64,000 nucleotides of DNA. Origin: Hyphodiscus hymeniophilus. Taxonomy: Eukaryota > Ascomycota > Leotiomycetes > Helotiales > Hyphodiscaceae. Shown here one piece after another: positions 35,513 to 46,736 of the stretch. The notes below the pieces were generated by a model. The model saw only the letters and a list, made by a program, of their open reading frames with translations, did not search any database and was not told the origin of the DNA. Each line of letters starts with the position of its first letter. Position 1 is the stretch's first letter. The stretch covers positions 372,001 to 436,000 of the forward strand of contig VNKQ01000004.1 in assembly GCA_016508695.1 (NCBI GenBank), written 5' to 3'. The translations under genes were made by a program, and so were the position numbers.

Positions 35513-37818
35513 ATGGCACAAAGCAATGGCTTGCTTTCGCTACCAGACGAGCTGCTGAACACCATTTTCAAGGATGTACGACCGTGGGATTTGGCGTCAC
35601 TAGCATGGTGTTGTCGGAGATTCCGTCTCTTGTTGCGAGAGAACAGGTCGTTGTTTAAGGACGTCTACTTGAGGCTTCTGGTGAGTCAGTGTGACAGGAA
35701 ATAGAAGCTGGGCAGGAGGAGAGAAGGGGGGAGTGTATTGGTGGCAACGAGGGCTGATGAGGACAGGATGAACCGCCTCACCGACCAAATAATGTCGAGT
35801 TCAACTGGATCGGAGAGGTGTACAGATACGTTAAGGTAGGCTTATTCTTAATTGCTCATGTCATATTTGAGGAAATCCTCCTGCAACTACAGCCAGGAGC
35901 TGAGTTCTCTAGACAAGGTCTCAGATATATACATCACGCTCAAGTTACCTCCCAAACTCTGGGTCTTCTCAAAACCACATTCACCGACTATGGAAGCTAA
36001 TAAGCTCATTCAAAGATGTTTAACACCCTAGAAGGAGGAATGATTTGGCCACGTCACCAACAATTGAGTATTGAGGAAAAGGTTTCGGTGCTCCAATCCG
36101 ATCAAACCCGCGGAAGCTTACTCTCATCAGACTAGACGCCTTCCTTTCGTGACCGATTCAGTAGTCACCTGGATGCAGACCGCGCTTCCCTCCTCCCGTG
36201 GCCTCTCTAAGAACATTGTCATTCTCTCAGAACTCTTCGCCGGAAGGTTTGAGAGGGACAATAAAGAGGCATTCTTCCAGCACTCCACCATCTTCGGACG
36301 TGCCAGGAGAGACAGACTACCATTGGCATCTTCAGGGCCCGTCGATTTTCTGAGTCCGGAAGAGCGCCAGATGTCTGCTAAACTGCACACCTTGTATGGT
36401 GTGCCAGTGGAGTTCCCGAGACGCTCGCTAGCTAATGCCGTGTACCCATATGCGTGTTCGGTGGTTTATGATTTGAGGAATTACACTGCAGGAAACCTCT
36501 GGGGGCCATATAAAGATGATGGGTGAGTGTCAACCGAGTTCAGCAGATAGAGCAAACATTGACTCGTTGATGCGTAGGCTTTGTACGGTTGATTGGGAAC
36601 GTCTCGAAGCAGTCATGATTGTGCTGGGACATAATTTGAAGAATTTCACGGAAAATACTCGAGGCTTGTTCGGGCCAGTCTGGAATATTCCCTGGCTGGG
36701 TGCTAGTCCTGATAGCTTTTCTCCGATGGCTGTAAGTAAGTCACAGGCAGAACCTACGTTGCCGTCTGACGCATCGGATGTAAGTGAACTTTCTGTTGTC
36801 TATTTCCTTGTACGTAGTATACATGAGAGCGCTGGTCTAAAAACCTACAACTTTTCCTCTAATTGCTTGTTCAAGAACCAACTGACAGGAAATCAACAGC
36901 CTTTCAATGTCAGCGGTACATGGATGCGGGTAAGTAATACATTTACATTGGAAAATGGAAAGGCTAACCATTTTCTAGGTCGTCTGCTTCCTAGGTTCGC
37001 TCTCTCCTGCACCAAACACTAATCTCACCTTTAATTAACCCTCGTATGATAGATTTTACCGAGCTCTTTGCGTACAACTTCAACAGCCAAAGCCTATCTC
37101 CCTCAGATCCCCGCCCACCCCTCGAGACCACCGAAGCCATCCGCCTTATCACCATGGAACTCCAGGTCGTTCGTGTTTCCGACCCTAGCGAGAATGAAGG
37201 ACTGTCTCCGATTGTGTATTTTGAGGGCGTGAGCAGGAGTATGCATACTCAATGGGACCCGAACGCGAATTCAAAAATCAAAGGGACGGTGAGGTTGACG
37301 AGGGAGGGGGAGGTCAGGTGGACTAGTATCAGTGTTTATCAAGAGTGAGTTCCCAATGCTAAAGCCACTCCTCTTTAAATCTACCCACGGTTCGAAAGAG
37401 AATAGGATCTATGCTGACGTTATTTCAAGAGAGGAGAGGTGGGCTAGCGAAGGTATCCAAATTGGTGGTGCGAAGTCTTCCAGAGGGGTGCTTGGACACT
37501 GGTTTGATAAGTATGTGCTTCCCTCAAAACCTCCGCCCCTCTAACAGTAACAGGGATCTTGATCAACACGGGCCCGCGGGTCCAACAGCCTTCTGGAAGG
37601 TCAGCAACGACATCAGAACTAGTGCCGACTCGGATGATGAGTTTGGCGAAAGCCTCGATGCCGATGATGAGGTTGATGCAGAGGACGAGAATGGGGACGA
37701 GAGTGAGGATGAGGAGATCGAGGTGCAAATCGAGGGGATCGACGATGTCAATGAATTGACCGCGGATCAGATTGCCTTTGTGTTGCAGGCCATTGCAGGT
37801 GGTCATGTAAGCTCATAA
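35513..37818 (+). CDS. F-box protein with acidic tail, ten exons
   Basis: Predicted substrate adaptor for an SCF ubiquitin ligase. The F-box lies at residues 8-50 (LLSLPDELLNTIFKDVRPWDL). Exons: 35513-35680, 35767-35835, 35897-36017, 36069-36522, 36578-36779, 36900-36929, 36979-36994, 37053-37344, 37430-37510 and 37554-37818, for 565 residues, divisible by three. Exons 6 and 7 are only 30 and 16 nt, but they are supported because together they spell FNVSGTWMRVVCFLDFTELF. The central region resembles a large ascomycete F-box family (MSAKLHTLYGVPVE, WDPNANSKIKGTVRLT, ERWASEGIQIGG, GPAGPTAFWKV). The C-terminus is strongly acidic (DADDEVDAEDENGDESEDEE). The weakest join is intron 36018-36068, whose donor is GTTTAA; another frame there also looks protein-like (EGGMIWPRHQQLSIEEK). 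The target is unknown. Confidence 0.82.
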
Positions 37819-39961
37819 ATGAGAAGCGGACCCCAAAGATTGGCATAGGGAGCATTGGTAGTGTTGAATATGGGTAGATTGACATGAAGTGCTAGCATCA
37901 TGAATAAGAAATGCACAATTGGATGCATGGGAAGTTGGTGTAAGAGTCCGGCTCGACTTCTTTACTGTACCTGTATTCAACGTACAAGTCATATATTATC
38001 AAACGAATTTCTATCCTCATAGATGAGGCAAACTATTCCCACATGTTGAAAAAGTCCTGAGGACATAAACATCGACCCTCCTATCGCACCCAAGCGATTC
38101 CTCCAAGTGGGCATGGAGCTTCGTCCGATTGACTACCTTCGTTAGTATTACATAGGTTTTTTCCTAGCCTTAACATGCAAGCTCTTAAGAATCTCCGACG
38201 GTGTCTCTACTCTCCCCCAATGCCGCTCCTGGTTGGCTTGACGATAAAGGTTACGTGCGGTCGAAGTGGTGTGTCGATACTGTATTTCTCCAATGCAGCT
38301 GGGAGGGCTTGGTAAGTTGGGTATTCCAATCGAAAACCGAAAAGAGCTCGATATCAGATGGAGTTCCACAGATTCCAAGAGCCAAGGCAAACCGCTGTTT
38401 CCAGATGAAAAGGAAATATACTCTCGTCACCATCCGAATCATCCGGCAAAGGTTGAAACTATTAAAGTTGATTGTCTGATATTCAAATGTCACCAGTGTA
38501 CGCTCATCGATCTGTCCAGCTTTCAAGCAAGTAGTAAAATTATTCCTTCATCTATGAAGTAAGACATCCTCGCCTCATATCTCTCGCCGAAAGCTTGGAG
38601 AGAGAATGGAGCGGGAATTACATCCTTGACCGTATGGAAACTCGCCGATCCACACTTTTCATCTTAGCTTGAACAGTATCTGTCTCCTCGCCGCGAGATC
38701 AACGAGACATGCGATTTGGCTTCTTGGTCGGAAGCGTGATGGCCGTGGGAGCGGATAGCCCTGGGCTTTTAAGGCATGCCTCTGTCGGCGAGTTTCGGGC
38801 TTCATTGTCAAACACCTCTTGCTTACATCTACGGTCGATTGATGGGCCATAACGAGATATTGTGCCATAGTTTGATCTTTGTCATTTTTCCAGGTCAGTG
38901 AGACTTTTCGATGTTCTATCATTGAGCCAGCCTAGCTTTCAACTCTCAGAGACCATGAATAGATACTCATCCGCGCCGCGAAAGCTTCTAAGTAAGTTCG
39001 AGAGTTGCCATTATGAGATGAAGCGTGATTTTACACGATTCTGGCGTCGCTCTCAACAACTGAACCTTCAAGCTCTCGATGTTTCATGACTCAAAGCATA
39101 TACGTTGGACGCAGAACTCAGAAAGGGGGATGGTTGACCCCAATGACAAAGGCAGGAAGCAAAATGACTGGCGCTCCACGTTACGAAGGCAGGAAGAAAC
39201 AGAAATAGGGAAACCACGTACCACCCGACCGAATATCTTTGCAGAAAAGCCCCGGGTGTAATTTCTTGGATGGGTCGATCATCTTGGTATTCGGGCTTCC
39301 AATCCCATCCATGCCATAGTCTTGATCTCGTGCTGTCCTTAGCCGCCGGCTAGGAAACGCTCAACTGGCCTCAAGCCCGCTCGATCAATAATGCGACAAC
39401 AACAGCGGCATAGAGATTTCCAGTCATAGCAGACTTTTAAGAACGCTGATTATCAATAGAGGGGCCCCAATTAGTGGCAATGAAAGAGGATATATCGTGG
39501 AGCAGCGTCTCGAAGAATAAGAAAAACAAATGAATTATCTATTGATACTGGTGACACAATTTCCGGCCATTTTTGCGATGGCTAGAAGCAAGCACAGAAG
39601 CTTGCAATCTACCATTCGAAGCAAGCATTAAAGAGGCTTCTTGTTGTTGCGTGTTGAATGATTGGGAATCGACAATGTATGAGAAGAAGTCGAAGTTGCT
39701 TCTCCACAAAACTTAAGCGAGGAGGCTTGGCACACAAACGCTCCATCACCAGATTCTTCACGACACCATCGACGAGAGTGCAATCCCAGGAATACTCCCA
39801 TAACAACTCCGGTACGTCTACAAATCCCTCGTAATCGCCTATGAAACTCGAGATGAGATCTGCGATGAGCTTGGAATGCTAATAGATGTGCTAGCAGACT
39901 CGCACGCTCCGTTCCTTATACACGACCTCGCTTCCTCGACGAAGGTCTTACTACCGCAATC
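37819..39961. other. 2.1 kb intergenic, no supported gene
   Basis: Overlapping short frames on both strands at 38148-38562 do not agree on a strand and have no domain. Nothing in 38600-39900 looks coding. The last few hundred bases should be the promoter and leader of the NAC beta gene. Confidence 0.45.
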
Positions 39962-40743
39962 ATGGATATGGAAAAGTTGAAGAAGATGCAGCAGTCGGTG
40001 CGAATTGGTACGTTGGAGCTCTTTTAATGGCGACTTGCAAGCTTGGGGGGTTTAGAGCCGCGATGATATTCCGAGTCTTTCCCTTCGCGGTACCATCATT
40101 AGCTAACTTTTCATCTTCAGGGTACGTTACAAACCTCTTTCCGACCGGCTCTCGATGAGCGATACGATGACAGATGTGCTTGTTATGTGGCGAAGCTACT
40201 GGATGGTCTAGATGTGCTGACAACTATATCAATAGAGGAAAAGGCACACCTCGAAGAAAGACGAAGAAGGTTCACAAGAGCACGGGAATGGATGACAAGA
40301 AACTGCAAACGTCCCTGAAGAAGCTCAACGTCCAACCTATCCAGGCTATTGAGGAGGTCAACATGTTCAAATCCGATGGAAATGTCATCCACTTCGCTGC
40401 TCCTAAAGGTACGGTCACCGCAGCTGGACGGTCTGCGTTACCTCGTAGATGGGGACTGTAGTTTTGTATCGCGAGCTAATCTCTTTAATTTGCAGTCCAC
40501 GCCGCTGTCCCTGCTAACACATTCGCTATCTACGGTAACGGTGAAGACAAAGAACTAACCGAACTCGTCCCCGGTATCCTAAACCAACTCGGTCCCGATT
40601 CCCTCGCTTCCCTCCGAAAACTCGCCGAGAGCTACCAGTCAATGTCTAAGAAAGAAGGTGGTGATGAGCAAAAGGAAGACGACGATGATGATGACATCCC
40701 TGATTTGGTTGCGGGCGAGAATTTTGAGGGTCAGGTTGAATAA
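39962..40743 (+). CDS. EGD1: Nascent polypeptide-associated complex subunit beta (NAC beta, BTF3-like)
   Basis: Ribosome-bound chaperone subunit that pairs with NAC alpha at the tunnel exit and shields nascent chains. The protein of about 155 residues is unmistakable: N-terminal ribosome-binding region with [13 protein letters not shown] domain [20 protein letters not shown] through [20 protein letters not shown], and acidic C-terminus ([11 protein letters not shown]). Exons are 39962-40007, a single G at 40121, 40236-40408 and 40496-40743. Two introns (40008-40120 and 40122-40235) flank that one G. Each has a GTACGT donor, a good branch (GCTAAC, GCTGAC) and an AG end. Together they restore [11 protein letters not shown], the motif usual in this family. 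The alternative is a single intron 40008-40237, which stays in frame but loses one Gly (154 residues). Expected to be constitutively and strongly expressed. Confidence 0.95.
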
Positions 40744-41873
40744 ATATCCCGAACTGAGGTGGGAGAACAATACTGGAACGCACAATATGACCACCCTGAG
40801 GGAGTATGCGAGGGCTCATATGAAGACCATGGGGCGTCTACGATGGCTGTCAAGAGCCCAATTTCGGTAGGGTTGCATGTAAAAAAGAATCATCCAACGC
40901 CTACTGCTTTCTCAAAACCTTTCAGTATGGACATTCCACGGTAGTGACCGTGCTATTGAATGTGGTAAATAAGTATGAGGAAGCCTTTATCAGAATAGAT
41001 GTCCTCACGTGATAGATTAATTCCACCCTCCCTTAAAGCCCGCCATCAGCCTATTTCGATAGCATGCAAGCACCATGATGTGGTCCAGAAGAAGCCCTGG
41101 CCCAGATTTTGGCGCCTCGCACTTCTTTTGACCTCACAGTGTTGCTGCAGTGAATGCCAGGCAAATTGGAAGAACCAAGTATCCGATTTTAGATGTCGTT
41201 GACTGCAATTGACAACTACTTTCTTCCCTAATTGTTCACCCCAGATCCTCTCCGTCTTCTCAAGTCATTTTGCTCTTTGTCTTCGTGCCACAAATCGTGC
41301 GGTGACTTTCTCTTCTCATCCGTTCCTAACTCCCAAACAGCGGCAGGCCCATACCAGACGCATTCCTCATCTCATAAAAGCAACTTCTCTTTGTGTCGAC
41401 CTCGCTCCAAGACCCCAGACTCAAAGGTTCCACAACGCCTAGTCCCAACGACTCTTTCCTCTCTTCCGAAATGATGACCGAAACAATGATGTGCTCCAAT
41501 TTATGTAGGATAAAAATGCCTCGGGGATGTTTTGTAAATACCATCCATGATGAGAAACAGTTGAGGCAGTACTTACGCCTGGCTTTTTCTTTCACATAGG
41601 CCAGCAAAAGAGAGTCAATCCAATGGTTGCTTTTGAGTTTTATTACCATATCCGCGTATCAGATGGAGGCTTGAGAGAATCAACCATGGGGGTCAGACAA
41701 TATCTTGTGGGAAGATGAGGTGCCAAAAGGTTGGGTATCAAATCTCCACGCTCTAGGATCTAGTACTAACACAGATTCCGAAAATAAATACGAAAACAAA
41801 ATCTCTTCAGACCACTTGTTTATAACTTGAGCTTTGCCGAACGGTCTTCTTTCAACCTTACAACTCCCTACTC
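40744..41873. other. 1.1 kb convergent intergenic, no supported gene
   Basis: Between the stops of NAC beta and the thioesterase. Short frames at 41209-41474 and 41326-41649 overlap on opposite strands without a domain. It should contain both 3' UTRs. Confidence 0.45.
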
Positions 41874-43157
41874 TTAGTCAGTTACACTCTCCAGCATGGG
41901 AAGGGAAATACAGACTTCTTGGAAACAAGTCGCAATGAGAGTGCCATCCATGGCATGGATATGCTGCAGCACAACACCCCTCCCACTCCCAGACCACGGA
42001 CTCGACATCTCAGCGAACATCCACTCATCTGCCCTAAATCGTCTTGGCTCATGGAAATAAATTGTATGATCTAAGCTGACCATCATACCAATTTCAGGTC
42101 TCTGCGCCTCATTCGTAGTATCGAGTCCGACTCCTTCTGCCTCTTGCACTCTCCGGATATACTCTGCCCTGAGTGCCATATCGGAAGCGACCGTCTCGGT
42201 TGTTGATTTGTCTATTGGATTGGCAGGCGCTCCGAAACGCCATAAGTCGTGAATTCGAGATACGGTCCCGATGAAGTAAGAATCGGACATGTATGCCAGA
42301 GCTGAAAGATGAGCTTGGTGACCACCCTCGGGAGAGATGCGTCCTCTAGCTTTGATCCACTGCCTAGTCTTCTTCTCGTGCGGATTCGTGCTCTCCGAAT
42401 TCAATATATTGATCCGTTGAGACACAAACGGGCTGTTCCCCATCAATTTTATATTATTTAAAGCCTCTTGTTCCGTCTCCTCGACGGGCATTTTGATATT
42501 CTGTGGTAGGGGAACCGCATGTTCCACTGTTTTTGTTCCTCCGCTGTTCTCTCGCACAAAAGACATTGTCGTGGTGAAGATAGCCTTCCCGCGCTGCCGT
42601 GCTTGTACTGTCCGTGTTGCGAATGATTTGCCCTCGCGGACATGCTCCACGTAGTACATGACTGGTATCTCGCTGTCGCCCGCCAGGACGAAGTAGCAGT
42701 GCATGCTGTGGACAGCGAAGTTGCTGGGGACGGTTCGCTGGGCTGCTGCAAGACATTGGGCAATGACCGCGCCACCGTATATTCCACGGGCTCCTGGTGG
42801 ATGCCAGAGTGGTCTCGTGTTGGTGAACAAGTCCTAGGTTTTATTGTTAGCCTGTGGACGCAACAGGAGTCAAAAGGGCAGCCTGACAGGCCCAATGGCA
42901 TCTAATTCCGTCAATTCCAACACATTCTCAATCGCGGACTTCGAGGGATCAAGAGGAGGTGGCTTGACAAGAGTAGGACGGTCTGCCATTGTGTCGGAGA
43001 AGGATCTTGAGGACGATAAGAGGGTTGGTGGTCGAATCGAAGATATGACTGTTGCAGGAGATGCCGGGCGACGAAGAGTTCTGATATGAAGAGATATTCG
43101 AGGCTGATGAAGTGGAAGTCGTGTAGCAACTTTCAAGGATCTGACCATTTGTTTCAT
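41874..43157 (-). CDS. Acyl-CoA thioesterase II (TesB / ACOT8-like), with mitochondrial-type leader
   Basis: Hydrolyses acyl-CoA to free acid and CoA. Two minus-strand exons, 43157-42888 and 42833-41874, with a 54-bp intron (GTCAGG donor, GCTAACAAT branch), give 409 residues. It has a double hotdog fold: N-terminal PLWHPPGARGIYGGAVIAQC and C-terminal SLDHTIYFHEPRRFRADEWM with the conserved Asp, followed by GRGVVLQHIHAMDGTLIATC. The first 55 residues are basic, Ser/Leu-rich and nearly free of acids (MVRSLKVATRLPLHQ...SSSRSF), resembling a mitochondrial presequence. A second in-frame ATG at 42989 starts MADRPTLVKPPP, where most relatives begin. No PTS1 is seen at the C-terminus (LESVTD), though many fungal members are peroxisomal. 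Dual targeting from two starts is inference. Confidence 0.87.
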
Positions 43158-44323
43158 GCTCCTATTACATGCTTTCCCTTGTCGTCCCTGAGATCGGCAT
43201 GCACCTCGGTACAACGGGATCACTTCGGCAACGGGATCACTTCGGCCCGCTACATTTCCTGTTGACAATTCTACTTTCACATGCCTTTCATACTACCTAT
43301 ACATTGAATGCAGTCGTTCACATGTTCCAAACAAGAAGGTGGCAAGGAGCAAATAGCTTTATGTTTGCTGGCGGTGCGTCTTGTCCAGAGTATCTCCTTC
43401 CTCAACTCATGGTCGTCATGTCTCCAGTTTCGCCTACAGATCCGAAACGTGCGACCTTCTATGATCCTCCAAGGTATCTCGAGCAGAAATCTGATAACTT
43501 CGCAAATTCTAGTCAATAAATTTTCAAGACATCGTCATGCTCCTCTGATATAACGTGGTGTGCGGATCCTGCAGTAGAGGTCTTCTCGGATCCTTCAACT
43601 AGAGCATTGTATTTTCCTTCTTCCTACACCTTCATCTCCCCCTCTTCCCCTCGTCCCTACCAGCTCAAAAATTGGCCTTCCAACCCATATCTTTAAATGC
43701 TCCTCGACACCTGCAGACCTCACCCCATCAATTCCCAATTCCCTACTAGTCAAGTAGTCCTCACTAGACCAACCCCTGTCACAGCTTCTTTCCCAAAACT
43801 GCATCATAAGACCAATCTTGCCCTTCACGTCGGCCAGAAGGCAACAAACTCCGTCAAGTCCACGTTCAAGGACAAGCTTCCTCTTCTCCGTCGCCTTAAC
43901 CCGAAGTCTCAAGCATGCCTCCACTCGTTGTCTTTGCTGTGCTCGCTTGTACAAACCTCCCCTTCGAAAGTCTCGGCTTCGCTAAGATGGCAGAAGTGAA
44001 GAACCCAATGTTCTTAGTCACATCTCCAATACTCTTGATTGGTACCCTTGGCCAGTCGGCGCCAAGTGCACGTACTTCGCTGCCCTCTTTGTAAACTTTG
44101 GATTGGACAAGGGAAAGGAGAAGGTGCAATTAGTGACAGAGCACGCATGCAAAGAAATGTGATCTTGGCAAACAAGGTGGGTTCTGGAGTCGATACAGTC
44201 ATCGACCATGTTCTTGCTCCCGAAGTGCGGGATCAGGTGTAACTACTTCGAGGAGCACCGATCAAAGTCACGGAGCCTCGTGGAACAGGGATATGTCTAT
44301 AATACAGAAGGGCAAATCCGTCC
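43158..44323. other. 1.2 kb intergenic with one doubtful small gene
   Basis: Upstream of the thioesterase gene (minus) and downstream of the HET gene (minus). It must contain the thioesterase promoter. Apart from the candidate at 43915-44162, frames here are Ser/Pro/Leu-rich and look random. An 18-bp direct duplication (AACGGGATCACTTCGGCA/C) lies around 43206-43240. Confidence 0.4.
43915..44162 (+). CDS. Doubtful small secreted protein or relic
   Basis: A frame ending at the TGA at 44160-44162 reads NTLDWYPWPVGAKCTYFAAL and then FVNFGLDKGKEKVQLVTEHA, a natural composition with paired cysteines. An ATG at 43915 opens a leader-like MPPLVVFAVLACT in another frame. Joining them needs a 38-bp intron (GTACAA to CTAAG), shorter than any other intron in the window, so the model may be wrong. 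It could be a small secreted protein with a different first exon, a relic, or chance. Confidence 0.2.
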
Positions 44324-45871
44324 CTAAGCACCACCTCCACCTATAGGGCCCATTGTCGCCATACTATTCATATTGTTTATAGCCATCAGGTTCATGTTCA
44401 AGTTGTTCTGGTTTATCTGATTAATGTTTTGCATGTTTGCGTTGGCTGCATTGCGTCGTGCCGTCGTGTCTCGGAGGGTGCTGTAGTGACTCCAGAGAGG
44501 CTCGTCGAGTTGGAGGAATTCCATTCCCGGTGGCTCGTGGATCTGGGCAGTATGCTGCAGATCATACCAGTTCCCATTCTTCTTCTGTGTTGTCCGCCAC
44601 TGTCTCATGGCAAAGATGATTTGCTCCACGGTCTGTGAAGCTTTTGACTGTGGCAGTATCCGTTGCTTTCGTTCTGGTTTTAGGAGGCCGAATTGATCGA
44701 AGGCTTTGGCGATGGTTGCAATCGCAATGCTGTTTTGTGTTTGGTATTGATTACTGTCGAATAAGACGTCCAAGATCTCTTCGGCGTGGTCGAAAGTCAA
44801 CCTCAAGCCGCGGAAGAGCTTTGGTACACGCCACATCCCATCGTCAGTAATCTCATTGCCTCTCCCTGTAGCTCGTGGAAGTTTCAGTATGCATATGTCG
44901 ATGAACAGCGTCTGAGCAGAGATATTGTATCTTGGTGTTATTGACCGATTTTTTCTCGGGTCTTCGAGTGCCAATAACCCATAGACGTGGTCCAACATTA
45001 CCTGGCACTCGGTGTATTGGAAATTGAAAGCGAGCTCAAAGATGTCTATGTTGGCAAAATACGGTTTCCCCATACCGAAGACTCCATGATGCTTTTGATT
45101 CCGTTTCCAGAAATACAGCAGAAATGACCGCGGAATGCCGTCTAATTTTCCCTTGTTCTTACGCATCATAGACATGAAGTGATCTTGCAATGGCCTGGTG
45201 AAGATCACATCTCGATCCATGTGGTCCTCGCCGCAGAAGAGGACCATTGACCGTGCAAGCAGGAACTCCTGCACAATCCAGGTCCTGTTCCAGTACGAGC
45301 GCGTGAGCAGGGCCGTCCACGCCGCGACCCGGTCGGCGCGAGAGGCTTGGATCGCACGCCTTACCTTTCCTGCGACGACAATCGGAATGGCCAGCAACGG
45401 AGCGAAAGGAATCAACATCAGGCCCTTTGGGATGGCATCCTCAAAGTGGGCGCCGAACACCAACTCGCTGTTTCGGTCGTGCTCGCCGAGCCAGATCAAC
45501 ACCCTCTTCGCGCGGATGTAGATCTCGCTCATCAAGGCGACCTGGCGCCCCTTCTCCTCCCCATCTCGTTGGTTGATGCAGATGGCATCTGCGTAAATGA
45601 CCTGAGCACTCCGGCTGAATGCCCGCAGCCTCTTAAGAAACAGCCAGAGGTTGTGACGGATGGTGAACAATTCCTTGTCGACAAAAATTTCAGTGTCATT
45701 ACTTGACTCGCGACCCCATTCATACGACAGCGCATCGAACGACGGTTTGTCCTCGAGAGAGACCTGTCGTAAGGTCGTTCGTATTGGTGTCCCCTCCGCG
45801 CCAGGCAGAAGTGTGAGGAGGCGAAACTGCCGCGTGTTTAATGGTTGGTACATGTATGATAGCTCGGACAT
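44324..45871 (-). CDS. HET-domain (heterokaryon incompatibility) protein
   Basis: Intronless frame of 515 residues. The HET domain (PF06985) spans about residues 45-200 with its three hallmarks: FDALSYEWG, IYADAICINQRDGEEKGRQV and RVLIWLGE, followed by RSYWNRTWIVQEFLLARSM. HET domains are found in proteins that trigger cell death or growth arrest when genetically different hyphae fuse; some act in other defence. The middle (YGLLALEDPRKNRSITPRYN) is the segment usual behind HET domains. The C-terminal 45 residues are Asn/Met-rich low complexity ending in GPIGGGGA, unlike most members. No effector domain (NACHT, WD, patatin) is attached. Whether it controls fusion in this species cannot be told from sequence. 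Confidence 0.92.
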   Translation of the reverse strand: MSELSYMYQPLNTRQFRLLTLLPGAEGTPIRTTLRQVSLEDKPSFDALSYEWGRESSNDTEIFVDKELFTIRHNLWLFLKRLRAFSRSAQVIYADAICINQRDGEEKGRQVALMSEIYIRAKRVLIWLGEHDRNSELVFGAHFEDAIPKGLMLIPFAPLLAIPIVVAGKVRRAIQASRADRVAAWTALLTRSYWNRTWIVQEFLLARSMVLFCGEDHMDRDVIFTRPLQDHFMSMMRKNKGKLDGIPRSFLLYFWKRNQKHHGVFGMGKPYFANIDIFELAFNFQYTECQVMLDHVYGLLALEDPRKNRSITPRYNISAQTLFIDICILKLPRATGRGNEITDDGMWRVPKLFRGLRLTFDHAEEILDVLFDSNQYQTQNSIAIATIAKAFDQFGLLKPERKQRILPQSKASQTVEQIIFAMRQWRTTQKKNGNWYDLQHTAQIHEPPGMEFLQLDEPLWSHYSTLRDTTARRNAANANMQNINQINQNNLNMNLMAINNMNSMATMGPIGGGGA

Positions 45872-46736
45872 TGTGTTTACGACCGTTGAGTCTTAAGGTC
45901 TTTTCAAGCTCTTGCGCAATGTGGGGGAACATCGTTGGCTTTTTATGGGAACGCCCGTGCCACATTTTGGTACAGGACTTCTGTACTGGATACTGTAAGG
46001 CGGATATGCAGATCCTGTAGGAATAATTGGAGCTTGTTGTATGCGGCGCAGCGTGCGTGTCGCAGTTGGGGGCGATCCAACGATCGCAGGTTGTTGTTCA
46101 GCCGTAGCTAGGCTTCAGCGTGGTACACAGGCAGACAGGTAGTGTAACGCTGGTCGGCACCATACCAAACACACCGTGTGTCAGGAATCAGAATGGGAAC
46201 CCTGAGCAGAATCTAGCCAACTTATCAGCATGATCAGGACTTAGGACTCTCTGCTCAGACTTCTCTGCTCAGACTTACCTACTCGAGTACCTAAGTAGCT
46301 CAGGTTTAAAGACTGGTGGATGGATATCTCTTTATTACGTAAGGTCGTCGTCTGGAAATAGAATACATAAGTCGCTACCTACTGTACCCCAGGTGCCCCA
46401 GACTTTCGTGGGCATGATGTTTGAATTCAAGTTTCTCCGCGGTACACTAGGCATTCGAGTGCAATGGCGTTCTTACTGTAGCTGCCGCGAACCGCTTTAT
46501 TGCCGTCTTTCGGCACTGAATCTGAGATCGCTGTTTTGCTTCCTCTACCATCAACTGTCATCGACACTTACATCAGTGAAAATTGCAATTGTCACGGACA
46601 GTTCAAGCGAAGCAGATATTAACAACCGTTGAGTTATACGCTCAAATAGGTAAATTACCTTCCATATCACATTTGGAAGCTTTAGATATTGATATAGCAT
46701 CATACTCTCCAACGTAAATTTATCCACGTCGGGTTC
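45872..46736. promoter_or_regulatory. Divergent promoter between the HET and nitronate monooxygenase genes
   Basis: About 865 bp between opposite start codons. It contains a run of imperfect CTCAG-containing repeats (ACTCTCTGCTCAGACTTCTC and copies, about 46245-46300). No other feature recognised. Confidence 0.4.
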
